Assembly: GCA_000711775.1 (NCBI GenBank)
Contig: ARYC01019328.1
Location: 1-64,000, forward strand
Origin: Oxytricha trifallax
Lineage: Eukaryota > Ciliophora > Spirotrichea > Sporadotrichida > Oxytrichidae
Direction of reading: 5' to 3'
DNA: 64,000 nt
The notes below the pieces were generated by a model, which had not been told where the DNA came from, did not search any database, and saw nothing but the letters and a program-made list of their open reading frames with translations. Both the position numbers and the translations under genes were made by a program. Shown here in pieces: positions 36,089 to 46,245 of this stretch. Position 1 is the stretch's first letter, and every line of letters starts with the position of its first letter.

Positions 36089-36255
36089 ATTGTTTTTTGT
36101 CAATAATGCATGCCTTATTTATGATAAATTAAAATTATTTATTAATTAAGTTTTTTAATAATTTTGAACATGTTAATAATAAATAAAACCATAAGTGCAT
36201 TTAATAAATTTAAGAATTAAATTTATAAAATTTTATCATAAAAATGGCATGCATT
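36089..36255. repeat. Palindrome centre between TBE1 and TBE2
   Basis: 167 bp between the two TBEs. The left end (TGTCAATAATGCATGCC at 36099-36115) and right end (GGCATGCATT at 36246-36255, continuing ATTGACA at 41759) are inverted copies. The middle, about 75 bp, is the loop. Confidence 0.75.
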
Positions 36256-36353
36256 CAAAACCCATTAAGAGGGTTTATAAGTGCTTTGATTTGTAGTAAA
36301 TTTGTTAGGGGTTGGGGTTATTAATAGGTTTTTAGTAAATTTATTTAATTTTA

Positions 36354-37801
36354 TCACTCAAAATGCACTTTTAAATCATGTGGGAGTGGTCTAAATTTTA
36401 TCTTGTTTAACCACAACTCTATCTGCTCTATTGATAAGTCTGATCTTAAGTTTGGTTTTACTTTTATTGACTCTGCCATTTGCTTCCTTGATTGAGATAC
36501 TCTTGTTTTATCAATAAATTACTTTATTCTTTGTCTTGAATCCTTCTCGCACCTTGTAGAGTAGTAATCGTTGCATGGCATATCGAACTCTATTATTATT
36601 ATTGCTGCTAAAGCCCACACATCCCACTATAAGTCACCATCTCTCCAGTCTTCTCTTTCTGGGTAGTACCCTTGCGTTCCCATTACAGTGCCAAGGCTTG
36701 ATACTTCCACTCTTTAGACTCTGTTTTAATCTATTATTGCTACTCTTACTCGTGAAAAGTTTATCATAATATTTTCTGGCTTTAAATCACTGTGAACAAA
36801 CCCTAACTTGTGAAGCTCTTTAATGCCTTGTATGGTCTGAGTTGCTATTTATCCAAGTTACTTATGATTCCTTTGATCTGTTATGAAATCTCTTAGAGTC
36901 ATTTCATAGAGTGGGAGTCTGAAAGCAACATGATCCTTGGCAATGAGAACAGCATCTAGCTTGATTAAGTAACTACACTCTTTAAACTTTGCTTGAGTGA
37001 GTACTTGATACTCATTTGTAAACTCCATCCAATATTTATAATCAGTAATAGATAATTTAAGGGATACACCTTGTATGCATATTGATAATCATTGATAACT
37101 TTCTTATCAAAGGAGTCTTCTAATATAACGTAGCTATATAGTGAAGTATCTAGGTCAATTTAGGCAAGAACAGGAATCTTTTTAAATTGAATTTTAATCA
37201 TAATCTTTGTGATTTCTGATGCTTGTAGGTTGCGTGATTTCCTCACATATTCTGATTCACTAGCTTGTTCAAGATCTACCACTTTCGAAGATTTTTTTGC
37301 TTTACTTTTGTTTAGTAGCTTCAATTCATCTGCATGCTTTTCAATATCTAAATCTTTGTTGTGAGCATTTAAAAGATGCTTCCTTAAATCTCTTGTATTA
37401 GCATAGTACTAATGGCACTCGAAGCAATCATTCTTTCCATCGATTATATCATGCTTTAAATATACAGTTGGCTTGGCTTCTCAATGCTCTTTCATATGCC
37501 TTTACCAACTAGATTTATGAGCGAAGTCTCTCTCTCAAATTACAAAAGCATACCTCTACTTCTTCAGTTTGTATTGGAATTTCATTAATGCCTTTCTCCT
37601 CCTCTCTGTCTCCCACACACTTATTTGTCATTTATTTTCTACTATTAATTTTATTTCAGTAACAGAGACCTCAAGTTATAGCTCCGGTTGTTCCTTATGA
37701 GAGTAAATCTCACAGCTATCACACTTTTTTTTGCTGCCAAAGTTAAGTCTCATTTAGTTTGATGGAAGTGCTGCTGTTTTTCTTAAAATGTTAGCGCTCA
37801 T
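36354..37801 (-). pseudogene. TBE2 zinc-finger/kinase protein
   Basis: Minus strand ATG at 37801 (MSANILRKTAALPSNQMRLN), then zinc-binding pairs (KKCDSCEIYSHKEQPE; KNDCFECHQYYANTRDLRKH). A kinase-like part follows with IKELHKLGFVHSDLKPENIM and VRVAIIDQNRVQRV, GTQGYYPEREDWRDGD and WDVWALAAIIII, then EFDMPCNDYYSTR, ending at TGA 36354-36356. The catalytic loop has HSD instead of HRD and the metal loop DQN instead of DFG, so kinase activity is doubtful. Several frame changes occur (near 37560-37620 and 37060). Confidence 0.8.
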
Positions 37802-38093
37802 ATTTAAATTTGAATTTAAAATTATAAAGCTGCCTCTATAACTGAGAGCTTATATGAGAGCTTCGCAATCCTACAAATTTCAAGGGAAGTTCTTAGAGTA
37901 TTAGAGAAGAAATATGAGTGCAAAGAGACGATCCAGCTCTAAATCTGGGTGAGAAAGTAACCATTTTAACTTTCGGAAGGGTCTTAGTCGGTGCGAAATT
38001 TTTTTCCAAAATCCTAAGTCGGTGCAAAAAGAAAAAAATATTTTTCCTCACAAAAACCTATGTCGGTGCATGATAAAAGAAATTTCTTTTCAA

Positions 38094-39183
38094 TCAAAAG
38101 ATTGTTAATTAATTAATAATATTGTTAAATATCTCAGATAAAGATTCATTTGCCTTTAATTTATTTATTTTGAGATGTCTCCTCCATAGAGCTTCCATTA
38201 AAAAATCATTCAAATTGTCATTACTTACTTTATTATAAATATTTTTTGTACATCTTTTCAGTTAATACCATAAACTTTCGATTTAATTTGTACCTTTAAA
38301 ATTTCTAGGTCCCACATTAACATTGCTATTTTCACTATCATCTTGAAATTTATTTTCTTCATCTTCATATTCATCATCATCATCATCATCATCTTCATCA
38401 TCATCTTAAACTTATTATTATTATTGATTAAATTAATTTTATTTGAGTTCTTCATGAACATATCTTTTATTGAATAATCCTGCTTATGAAAATTGCATAT
38501 TTTAATATAAACTATAGCCATTATGATGTATAGAAGAACCCCTTTAAGAATATTATTGGATTATTGGCCATAAAGTATGTCTAGTTCTGTCTTAAACAAT
38601 AAAAACTTTTGCTTTTTTAATATCACTTTCAACCATGCCAAATACCCAAATTTGTCAATTAATGCCAAATACCCAAATTTGTCAATTAATTCTCATTTTT
38701 CTAATAAAGCCTTCGTCATGTAGAAATTTTCCATGAGTAAATAAACTTTCACCTACTTTAATATCTCAACTAAGTTTTTCATTTGGATCTTAGATATGAA
38801 ATATCTCCATATATTTTGCTATATTTTACCTGATTTCTTAGAAAATATTCTTGATTAATTTCTGATTAATTTTATAATTATACATACTTAAATTGTACTT
38901 GGTCTGTGAAGAACTCTATCCATTGCAAAGTAATGAAATACAAATAAATACCATGCTGATATTGGTTACTGATGTTTTTGAATAGGAATAAAGTTTTAAT
39001 TGATTTTTTTCTCCTGCATGGGCGTATACATTAGTATTCAACTTCATCTGGTGTGTCTTATCTTGGTTTTAAAATCATAATCTAATTGCATCTATCACAT
39101 TTAAGATCATTCTCTAGAATCCCAATTATTTAAAGTTCCTCAATCACTTTTTCTATATCTGCGATAAAAATCATGACATTCAT
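38094..39183 (-). pseudogene. Merlin/IS1595-type transposase
   Basis: Minus strand from ATG at 39183 to TGA 38094-38096. Domains in order: a zinc-ribbon part (LKCDRCNQIMILKPRQD, then YQCIRPCRRKKSIKTLF), VGESLFTHGKFLHDEGFIRK at the first catalytic region (Gly where Asp of the D-E-S motif is usual), VFGMVESDIKKAKVFIVQDR and TRHTLWPIIQQYSQRGSSIH, then HHNGYSLY (Asn where the second catalytic Asp is usual). An Asp/Glu tract follows, then GTNQIESLWYQLKRCTKNIY and VSNDNLNDFLMEALWRRHL at the C-terminus. The QIWVFG region is duplicated in frame (27-bp tandem duplication at 38637-38690) and includes TGA codons; another TGA and a frame change lie near 38810-38830. Probably inactive. Confidence 0.75.
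38637..38690. repeat. 27-bp tandem duplication in the Merlin-like transposase
   Basis: Two perfect adjacent copies of a 27-bp unit containing CAAATACCCAAATTTGTC. It duplicates the Q-I-W-V-F-G codons in frame. Confidence 0.8.
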
Positions 39184-39806
39184 TATTAAATTAGATGTTT
39201 ATACAATATCTGAATGTTTTTTTGTCTATACATTTGGTATTTATAATAATAAGTATTAAATTACATTATACAATTTGAGTCAATATTTTAATTATAAGAA
39301 TTTAAATATTTATTTTTTTTATTGAAAAATTTTCTTTTATTATGCATCAACTTAGGTTTTTGTGAGAAAAATTTTTTTTTCTTTTTGCTCAGACTTAGGA
39401 TTTCGAAAATCTTTTGCACCGACTTAGACCTTCCCCCTTAACTATCAATAATAAGCTGATTTTAGCACGTACCAATTTAGGAGGTGCTCCTAATTAAGTA
39501 CGTACTGATTTTGGAGATTTTTTGTCATTTTATGATTAAAATTAGGGTGCTACTAATTAATTACTAGCATTAATTAAAGCTCCTAATTAAGTACGTACCA
39601 ATTTAAATTTAAAAATATGGAACTATAACAGAAGAAATTGGTATTAATCTCTCAAGTTTGAAACCAGTCCTAAAATCCTTCTCCATATTCTTCTTAGAGG
39701 TTGACCTCTTATAGGATGCCCATATTTAATAGTAAGTTTTACAGAGGTATATAATTGAAATCAATAAACTTAAAATTGAATATCATTTCTTAGAACTGTA
39801 AACAAG

Positions 39807-40436
39807 ATGGAGTCAATGAATAATGCGAAGAAAAGATTGCAAGTATAAGAATTGATTCAAAGATTTAGAAGCAAAGAGAATTTGCATGGCTGCCTGGTGC
39901 AGTAAGGTAATGAACTCATAGTAACTAATCTTGATTATGTAGTTGATTTGTTCCTGCAAACGATGGAAGCACTAAAATTTTATTTCAAGAGCCCTACTCT
40001 GCGAAGAGAAGAAAGCATTAAAAACTTATGATGTATAGTTTGCAGAGATTCCAAACTATCCAGAAATCTCAGTGACTAACTTATACGATGATGCTATGAA
40101 TGACTTAGAGGTTTCGCTGTACCTGCCTACTAAGAAGCAGTTGTCAAATAAACTACCTGAAAGAAACTATATCTTTGGCATACTTGCAACAATCAAAGGT
40201 GATTACTTGAAAGAAATTATCCAAGAATCTCATAAGAAAAGGTACAGCATCTCTTCAGAAGATAAGGACAAACAAGGGATCAAGATAAGTGAGAGCTGGC
40301 TATCAGAGCTGCAGAAGCATCCTTATATTTCAAGTAAGATTTCAAGCTTAACTCTTTAGAAAAATCTGGTACTGGCATCTTCTTGATGAAGGAATAGAGC
40401 AAGCTTCACAAAGAGCGAAAGTCGCAGACAAAGTAT
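39807..40436 (+). CDS. TBE2 22-kDa protein (with frame breaks)
   Basis: ATG at 39807 (MESMNNAKKRLQVQELIQRF), then NELIVTNLDYVVDLFLQTME, ISVTNLYDDAMNDLEVSLYL, NKLPERNYIFGILATIKGDY and KISESWLSELQKHPYISS, ending near WYWHLLDEGIEQASQRAKVA and TGA at 40434-40436. It matches the TBE1 copy throughout. Frame changes lie near 40000-40030 and near 40360 (a run of A). It is convergent with the transposase gene. Confidence 0.75.
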
Positions 40437-40601
40437 GAAGTCAGCAAGAGACTTTATTCAAATATTTAGCCTCCAGAGTCAACGAACATAGATGCAGGAG
40501 CTGGCAGTAAGAGAAGAAACTTAGAAGGAGGGAAGCAAGAAGTAGAAGAAAAGTAAGAGAAGCCAGCTCCCTTTAAAGAATTTTAAATGTGACTTTTATA
40601 T

Positions 40602-41673
40602 TCATTAACTTAACTACAAAACTTATTTATATACATTCACTCCCCCTTCTTTAGCACACTTTTTAGCCAATTTATTATCTACTCTATTCGCTGAACTCTT
40701 AATGAAGTCTACAGTATCAATAGGTAGGTCATGCATCAAGTGGTATAGCAGCAGTTTGTTGTGATGACCTTTTAAGATACCCCAGCTAAAGAACATAATT
40801 CCATTAAACTATGGACAGTAAGGTACTTTGAACACTGGCGTTATACTAAGTTGTTCATAACTCTTTCTTGTTCTTTAGTCTTATGAACAAAAAGAATATT
40901 AACAAACAGTTTGATCTCTTATTCAGGGTTTCTCTCTCAGCTGTTCTCAAAACTTTATATACTGCTCTGTCTTAATAGATCGAGGATGAATAACATTAGT
41001 TTCTAAACCAGTATCCTCACTAATTTCTCCAAGAATTGCCATTGTTTATACCTTGACTTTCTAGTCATATGCTTCTATATTACTATGCCTTTTATACCAA
41101 GACTTCTAGATGATATTGTTGAAGGTAAACACAGCCTCGTCAGCATGTATAAACTTAATATTATTTTATTAGGCTCTCTACATTTAATTAAAAATATAAT
41201 TTAAGTTGTTGTTGTTGTAAATGGCAGAGTGAAATCAATCACTCTCTTGATAAGATTCACACCTTTGTAATAGATACCATTTCGTTTATAGATGTTTGCT
41301 ATAGACTAAGCAGAGATCTTCAACTCAGGGAACTGACGATGAAACATAGTAGCACGTTAGTCAAGAGTACCGAGCCCAATACTTAAAAAAATTTCATTAA
41401 TAAGATAGTCATTATACTTCTAAAGAAACTTTGACTTCCTCTAAGGTATGAATTCTGAATTCAGCTATTATTGCTTTAATTATACTGCTATAAAGCAGTG
41501 GGAGCGGACAGTTGAAGGACTTCGCTTTAAGAATAGTGCACTTAACTTATAATTAAATACTTGTTTGACTTATTCACTGTATATATATCACATCCATATC
41601 CCAGTTTAAACACTTAATCTATTTACTCTTCCTCATAAATAGACCCCATAAGCTTGCTATTTTTGTCTTGCAT
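40602..41673 (-). pseudogene. TBE2 transposase (42-kDa type), degraded
   Basis: Minus strand ATG at 41673 (MQDKNSKLMGSIYEEEQIDQ, then VFKLGYG) to TGA 40602-40604. Core motifs: TMFHRQFPELKISAQSIANI, FIHADEAVFTFNNII (first acidic site), KSWYKRHSNIEAYDQKVKV, AILGEISEDTGLETNVIHPR, and near the end LKGHHNKLLLYHLMHDLPID. Frame changes and a TGA (near 40935) break it, and the second Asp region (VNILFVHKT) is altered. Compared with TBE1 the first block after VFKLGYG has lost its similarity. Confidence 0.8.
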
Positions 41674-41755
41674 TTAAATAATAACCCCAACCCCTAACAA
41701 ATTCCCTACAAATCAAAGCACTTATAAACCACATTAAGGGGTTTTTGGGATTTTG

Positions 41756-42215
41756 ATTATTGACAAAACAAAATGTAGTTTATTCATAATTTAATTATAC
41801 ATAGTTAATAATGAAAATGATTTATTGATTTTATACTAAATTTAATTTAATATATCAGACCGGAGCCTTGTTAGAAATTTTTTAAAAATTAAATTCTTAG
41901 TAGGCTTCGGTTTTAAAAATCATTAATAATATTTGAAGAAGATTATGAAGATGATGAATAAAAAACCTTAGAAGAATGAAGTATAAAATTAATAATACTT
42001 GAAATATCGTGAAATGGAGTCATAATCCCTGATGGAGGATCATAAGATAGAGAGAGGTTCTCTCCCTTGTTAAGTAATTAAAAAAATTTTATTAATAATA
42101 TTTATTATAAATATGATTAAATCTTATTATATATTACTTTATTTGATTTTTAAAATTCGACCTATATTCAAATATTTACTGATTGCATACTTATAATGAA
42201 TAGCTAATAAAAAAT
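41756..42215. repeat. Right outer arm of the TBE-split palindrome
   Basis: Inverted copy of 30516-30922, with scattered small differences, including a duplicated-looking block TTAAATTCTTAGTAGGCTTCGG at about 41888-41910 that is absent from the left arm. Begins with the right ATT of the TBE2 target duplication. Confidence 0.8.
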
Positions 42216-43033
42216 AATTACTTTCAATTCTTATAATTATATAATTTAATTTACCAATATATTAAACATTAATAATCTGGTATCTTTTATTTTTAAGCAA
42301 CTATACTTCCACTTAATCCATCTTAGGTAAATTGTAATTTTATAATATAATTGAAATTAGAAATTATATTTTTTTAGGGGTTTATTGGTGATGATACTTT
42401 CTTGTCATCTTTTTAGATGAAAGTTTGAGATTTGCCTTGGGATTATTTATTATTATTATTAATTATATATATTAAACTTTATGAATAATTTGTTATATCT
42501 CTGTTTATATAACTTTTTAAACCAAAATAAGATTGGTACCATACGTTGGTTTGGCCAAGAATGAATGCGAATGTTGATCTATCAAATTTATAAATATATA
42601 TTTTGGAATAAATAATGTGGTCTTACCTCTCAGTTGTTGAGTTGAGGAGGGAGTTCTGAAGGATAATTGATTCTTACATATTTGTTGTTATATGGGGTAA
42701 AACTTTTGTTAGAGATTATTTAAAATTATATTATAATTTTTATCCGACCTATATCTTCACAAAATCTTGCAATACAAAATATTATAAGTTTATTACTACG
42801 ATATTTATACTAAATATTAGATAAAGAAAAAATGTTTTTATTTATAATTTATTTATTTTAATTATGGATACAATTGACCTTTTAGACTAAACTTTGTAAA
42901 AAAGTCCAAGTCCCAATAAAATTTCATTATCAAATTCCTTAATATTAGAGAAAAAGCGCTATTATAATCCTATCTAAGATTAAATTGATAAGCTAACTTA
43001 GAAAGTTAACTTTGTCTTTTAAGAAATAAAACA
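42216..43033. other. AT-rich intergenic stretch
   Basis: No convincing coding frame on either strand. It lies between the palindrome and the coiled-coil gene and probably contains the 5' chromosome-end site of that gene. Confidence 0.4.
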
Positions 43034-46000
43034 ATGTAAGGATTATATATTTTTGAAACAAGTATCTGTTTAGATAAGGTATTTAACAAAAATGTGGAGC
43101 TGTCAGATGCATTATTTCAACTTAGAAACTGCCAAAAATATATCCCAAGTTTCGAGGATTGCTTGAAAAATTAAACTACATTATTAGAGCAAATTGCGAA
43201 ATAAAGTTTGAGGTTACATGATTGGGTATCCACAGTTGAAGGGCATAGTGTAAAATTAGCTAATTTACAGGAGAGAGTGAAGTACTATATTGACGATAAA
43301 CCAATGCTAGAATTGACTCCTGAATTGCAAAATTTACTACAGGTTAGAGAACAGACCTTCGATTAGAAATTAATGATTTTCAATCAAATATTAATAATTG
43401 TCAAAGCTAGCTTTAAAATATATAGTTTGTTTTTAGAAATTAGTAGACTTAGAAGAAAGAGTACCTAGTTTTCAAGGATTATAGAACATTTTGAAACACC
43501 AAGTTGATCTAGTAATGATTAATGACTACTATAGAAATAGACTGGGTCTCCTAGAAAAAGCAATGAACTCACATAGTGAATTTAGTGATTCAGCAATTGG
43601 TTAAAAGCTCAAGATAATGGAAGAAAACAATTTAAATTTGTTACAAAGAAGTGAAATCATCAAGAAGGACATTCAATTAATTACTATATTAGTTTAGATT
43701 CAAATGATAAGATATTGATGATAATTATATTATCCAGAAAGTATAGGTGATAGAAGAGAAAGTTCAAATATCACATGATGCAATAAATGAAATCACAGGG
43801 GGATAGCTTAACACTAATATTTATAACTATTTCTTTATAATTTCGTAATTAAAGAATATGATAAAGAGGAAAAGCACCAATAAATTTGACTTTCTAGGTA
43901 CAGATTTAGAGAATGGTGGATTCGGTTTTGGAGGACCCTCTCTTAAGAAATTAGAGCAAGATCTTATTAATCCAAAATTTAACCAACTAAAAACAGAATA
44001 AGTGGAGCTCACTTAGAAGATGATTCATCTTGATGCTTTAATTTAAGATCTCAAGTAAAAAGATTAAGCTTCAAAGAATTCAATTGATAACTTGAGAACT
44101 CAATTAAACCAATAATAGTAACTCTCGGTATCAACTTTCTAAGAAGTCTTAGAGTATAAAATGCGTGAGCTCTCCACACAGTCTGAATCACAAAAGAAAG
44201 ACCTGCTTGATAAAATGCAACATTTATAGTAGATAATTTTCAATCGATTCCAGAATAACTCCATATCTTCCTTTGATTCGCCCTTAAACTCAACTTCAAT
44301 TGATTCAACAACTGAGAAGTTAAGTGTTCTCAAGATTAATAATATGGGTGGCTCGCTTAAACATTAAGGTGATATTTAGGATATTCTAAGTAAACTACAA
44401 AACTATGTAGAATTAACAAAATTCAATTAGCTGGACTTAAGTTAGAAACAGAGTTAACAAGTTATTAATGCAATTTAATAAGATATCTTGCATATAAAAG
44501 AGAGTATAGTAAGCAATACGAACAATATCAAAAAGGAAAATGTATTGATAATTCTATCATTGTTTTATATTTATAAAATGAGTCACATTCTAGAGAAAAT
44601 AAGAGACTGCTAGCTTAATCAAGAGAAATAGCTGTAGAATTGTAAAACTTCAGAGATAGAGGGAGATCATAAGATGCTAATATCCTCACTCCAATTAATT
44701 AAGGAAATCAAAAGAAAAGTTAAAATCTCTCTGGATTCAACAATTAAGCAAAGTAATAGTAGAGGGGAAAAAATTAATCATTATAATTATTATTTAATTT
44801 ATATCTATAATCAAGTAATTTACAAATTTTCAATTTCAAAAATAAAGTTAAAGTAATCATTAATATTTAGAATTAAAACTTAGGACCCTCAAAATAAAAC
44901 ACTATCAATTAAGCTTTACCAGAATTAAACATTAATAATAAAAATGAAACTTCTTCTAGTTTCTTTCAGATGAATCCACAAGCACAAAATTCCCATAGAT
45001 CAAGAGTCTTAAAACCAATTGGATCCGTGCATTCAAGAAATTAAACAATAAGAAATGTAAGCTAATTTGTGAATTAAAGTCTCGATTTGCTTCCAGAAGT
45101 TATTGAGAAAAGCTAGATAATCAATAAGAATTAATGAATAATGAAAATATAAACTAATAAATAGTCATATTCTATAAAAATTTTATCAGATAAAAACTAT
45201 TTAATTTATTAAAAGTTACTTACAAATAAGTAAATACTTTACTTGATGTTTTTTTAATAATTATTCCTTCGCATAATTGATTTTTGCTCTTAAATGAGAA
45301 ACTTGATGATAAATATAGATTAGTTATATTTAAAATAAGCTTAAAAAATGTGTTGATTTCACAACCTATCATATTAGACCAATGGGCATATTTTTAAAAT
45401 AAACTTATTATTGCTTATTATTGATTAAATTTATTCAATACAACATGAAATTATTATTTCGATTTAATTTAGAATTATATGAAATAGAAACTAATGATGA
45501 ATTGTTCAAGAATTAAGAATATGCAAATTATGATAGAAATTAGAATCAAGATAATTGAAACCCTAAATCTGAAATATTTTAATTAAATTTTTATATTTGA
45601 GTATTTAGTTAAAATAAAATATATTTTATTTTTTATTTTATTTTAAAATATAAGCCTAACATTTATGAAAGATATGCTACACTTTAATTTTTTTTAAATA
45701 GGTTTTAAATGAAAAATACAAAAAAAGTCATATGGATGATAGTAGTGGGTAAATATCAATAAAGCATTCCCAGCTTAAAAATAAATTCCCTGAAAATTCG
45801 ATTAATAATTCACACAGAGAACCTGTTAGTAAGAATTAAAGTGAACTTAAAAACTAAATGAAAATCTTTGAGAATTAAGAGTTTGATGTTTAAAGTAAGA
45901 AATAATTGTACATCAATACGCCAATTGTTTAATTATATTTTAATTGAATTTATATATTATAACTGTGGTTACAAGAAACAAAAACTTAGGGGAAGTTGCA

Positions 46001-46210
46001 AGAAATAAATCATAAGATGGTGCATCAAGTTAATTAGTGTCGAGAGCAAATGCTGTGTAACTTAAGAAATTTAGTCACATATTTGAATAGATGAGCAGAG
46101 ACAACAAGAATTTTCTATTATTTATTAAAATTATAAGAAATCAAAAGATTAAACGATCTTCAGAAACAGCTATTACTGATTTATAATCAATTTACTTTAA
46201 TAACTAAATC
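43034..46210 (+). CDS. Long coiled-coil protein of unknown function
   Basis: ATG at 43034 (MQGLYIFETSICLDKVFNKN), then ELSDALFQLRNCQKYIPSFE and LQERVKYYIDDKPMLELTPE. After an IES (43363-43432) the frame continues LVDLEERVPSFQGLQNILKH. From about 43745 a single frame runs about 1.2 kb with heptad-like content: DLENGGFGFGGPSLKKLEQD, DALIQDLKQKDQASKNSIDN, KMRELSTQSESQKKDLLDKM. Later segments are Ser/Asn-rich (HRSRVLKPIGSVHSRN near 44995; RNKNLGEVARNKSQDGASSQ near 45975). About 900 residues. Further IESs must lie near 43700, 44540, 44780-44900, 45130-45700 and 45900-45960. The 3' end is approximate because the next TGA in frame would overlap the AGL gene. No domain recognised beyond the coiled coil. 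Confidence 0.65.
43363..43432. other. IES, 70 bp, pointer TTAGAAATTA
   Basis: A 10-bp direct repeat TTAGAAATTA at 43363-43372 and 43433-43442 in the same codon phase; joins REQTFDQKL to VDLEERVPSFQ. Reading through the insert leads to TGA. Confidence 0.7.
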
Positions 46211-46245
46211 ATGATTAATATCTTTACAATAATTAAAATTAAGTT

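Larger units (their letters stand above)
37972..39437 (-). mobile_element. Merlin/IS1595-like DNA transposon nested in TBE2, 1466 bp
   Basis: Inverted termini of about 110-130 bp share GGAAGG..TCT-AGTCGGTGC tips and contain three spaced copies of an AGTCGGTGCA-like motif at each end (left near 37985, 38011 and 38060; right near 39350, 39389 and 39415). The direct repeat TTAACT flanks the element at 37966-37971 and 39438-39443. Inside is a transposase gene on the minus strand with the ISXO2/IS1595 domain pattern. Merlin elements are the eukaryotic relatives of IS1016/IS1595 and usually make 8-bp duplications; only 6 bp match here, which may reflect decay or a different border. Confidence 0.75.
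36256..41755 (-). mobile_element. TBE transposon copy 2 (inverted relative to TBE1), 5500 bp
   Basis: The left tip is CAAAACCCATTAAGAGGG and the right tip its diverged inverted copy ending GGGATTTTG. The longer terminal repeats match well (GTTAGGGGTTGGGGTTA at 36306-36322 against its complement near 41678-41695). The target duplication is ATT (36253-36255, 41756-41758). Gene order is the mirror of TBE1: zinc-finger/kinase (-), 22-kDa (+), transposase (-). The C4A4 tip is more degraded than in TBE1 and all genes carry frame breaks, so this copy is probably older. It holds an inserted 1466-bp Merlin-like element. Confidence 0.92.

Noticed and set aside
38258..38521. Met-rich 87-codon minus-strand ORF
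   Set aside because: A frame-shifted reading of the GAT/GAA tract in the Merlin-like transposase; the Asp/Glu frame continues into the conserved transposase C-terminus.
42350..42440. Possible TBE or telomere remnant near TTTTAGGGGTTTATTGG
   Set aside because: Only a single short G4T3-like word with no inverted partner or target duplication.
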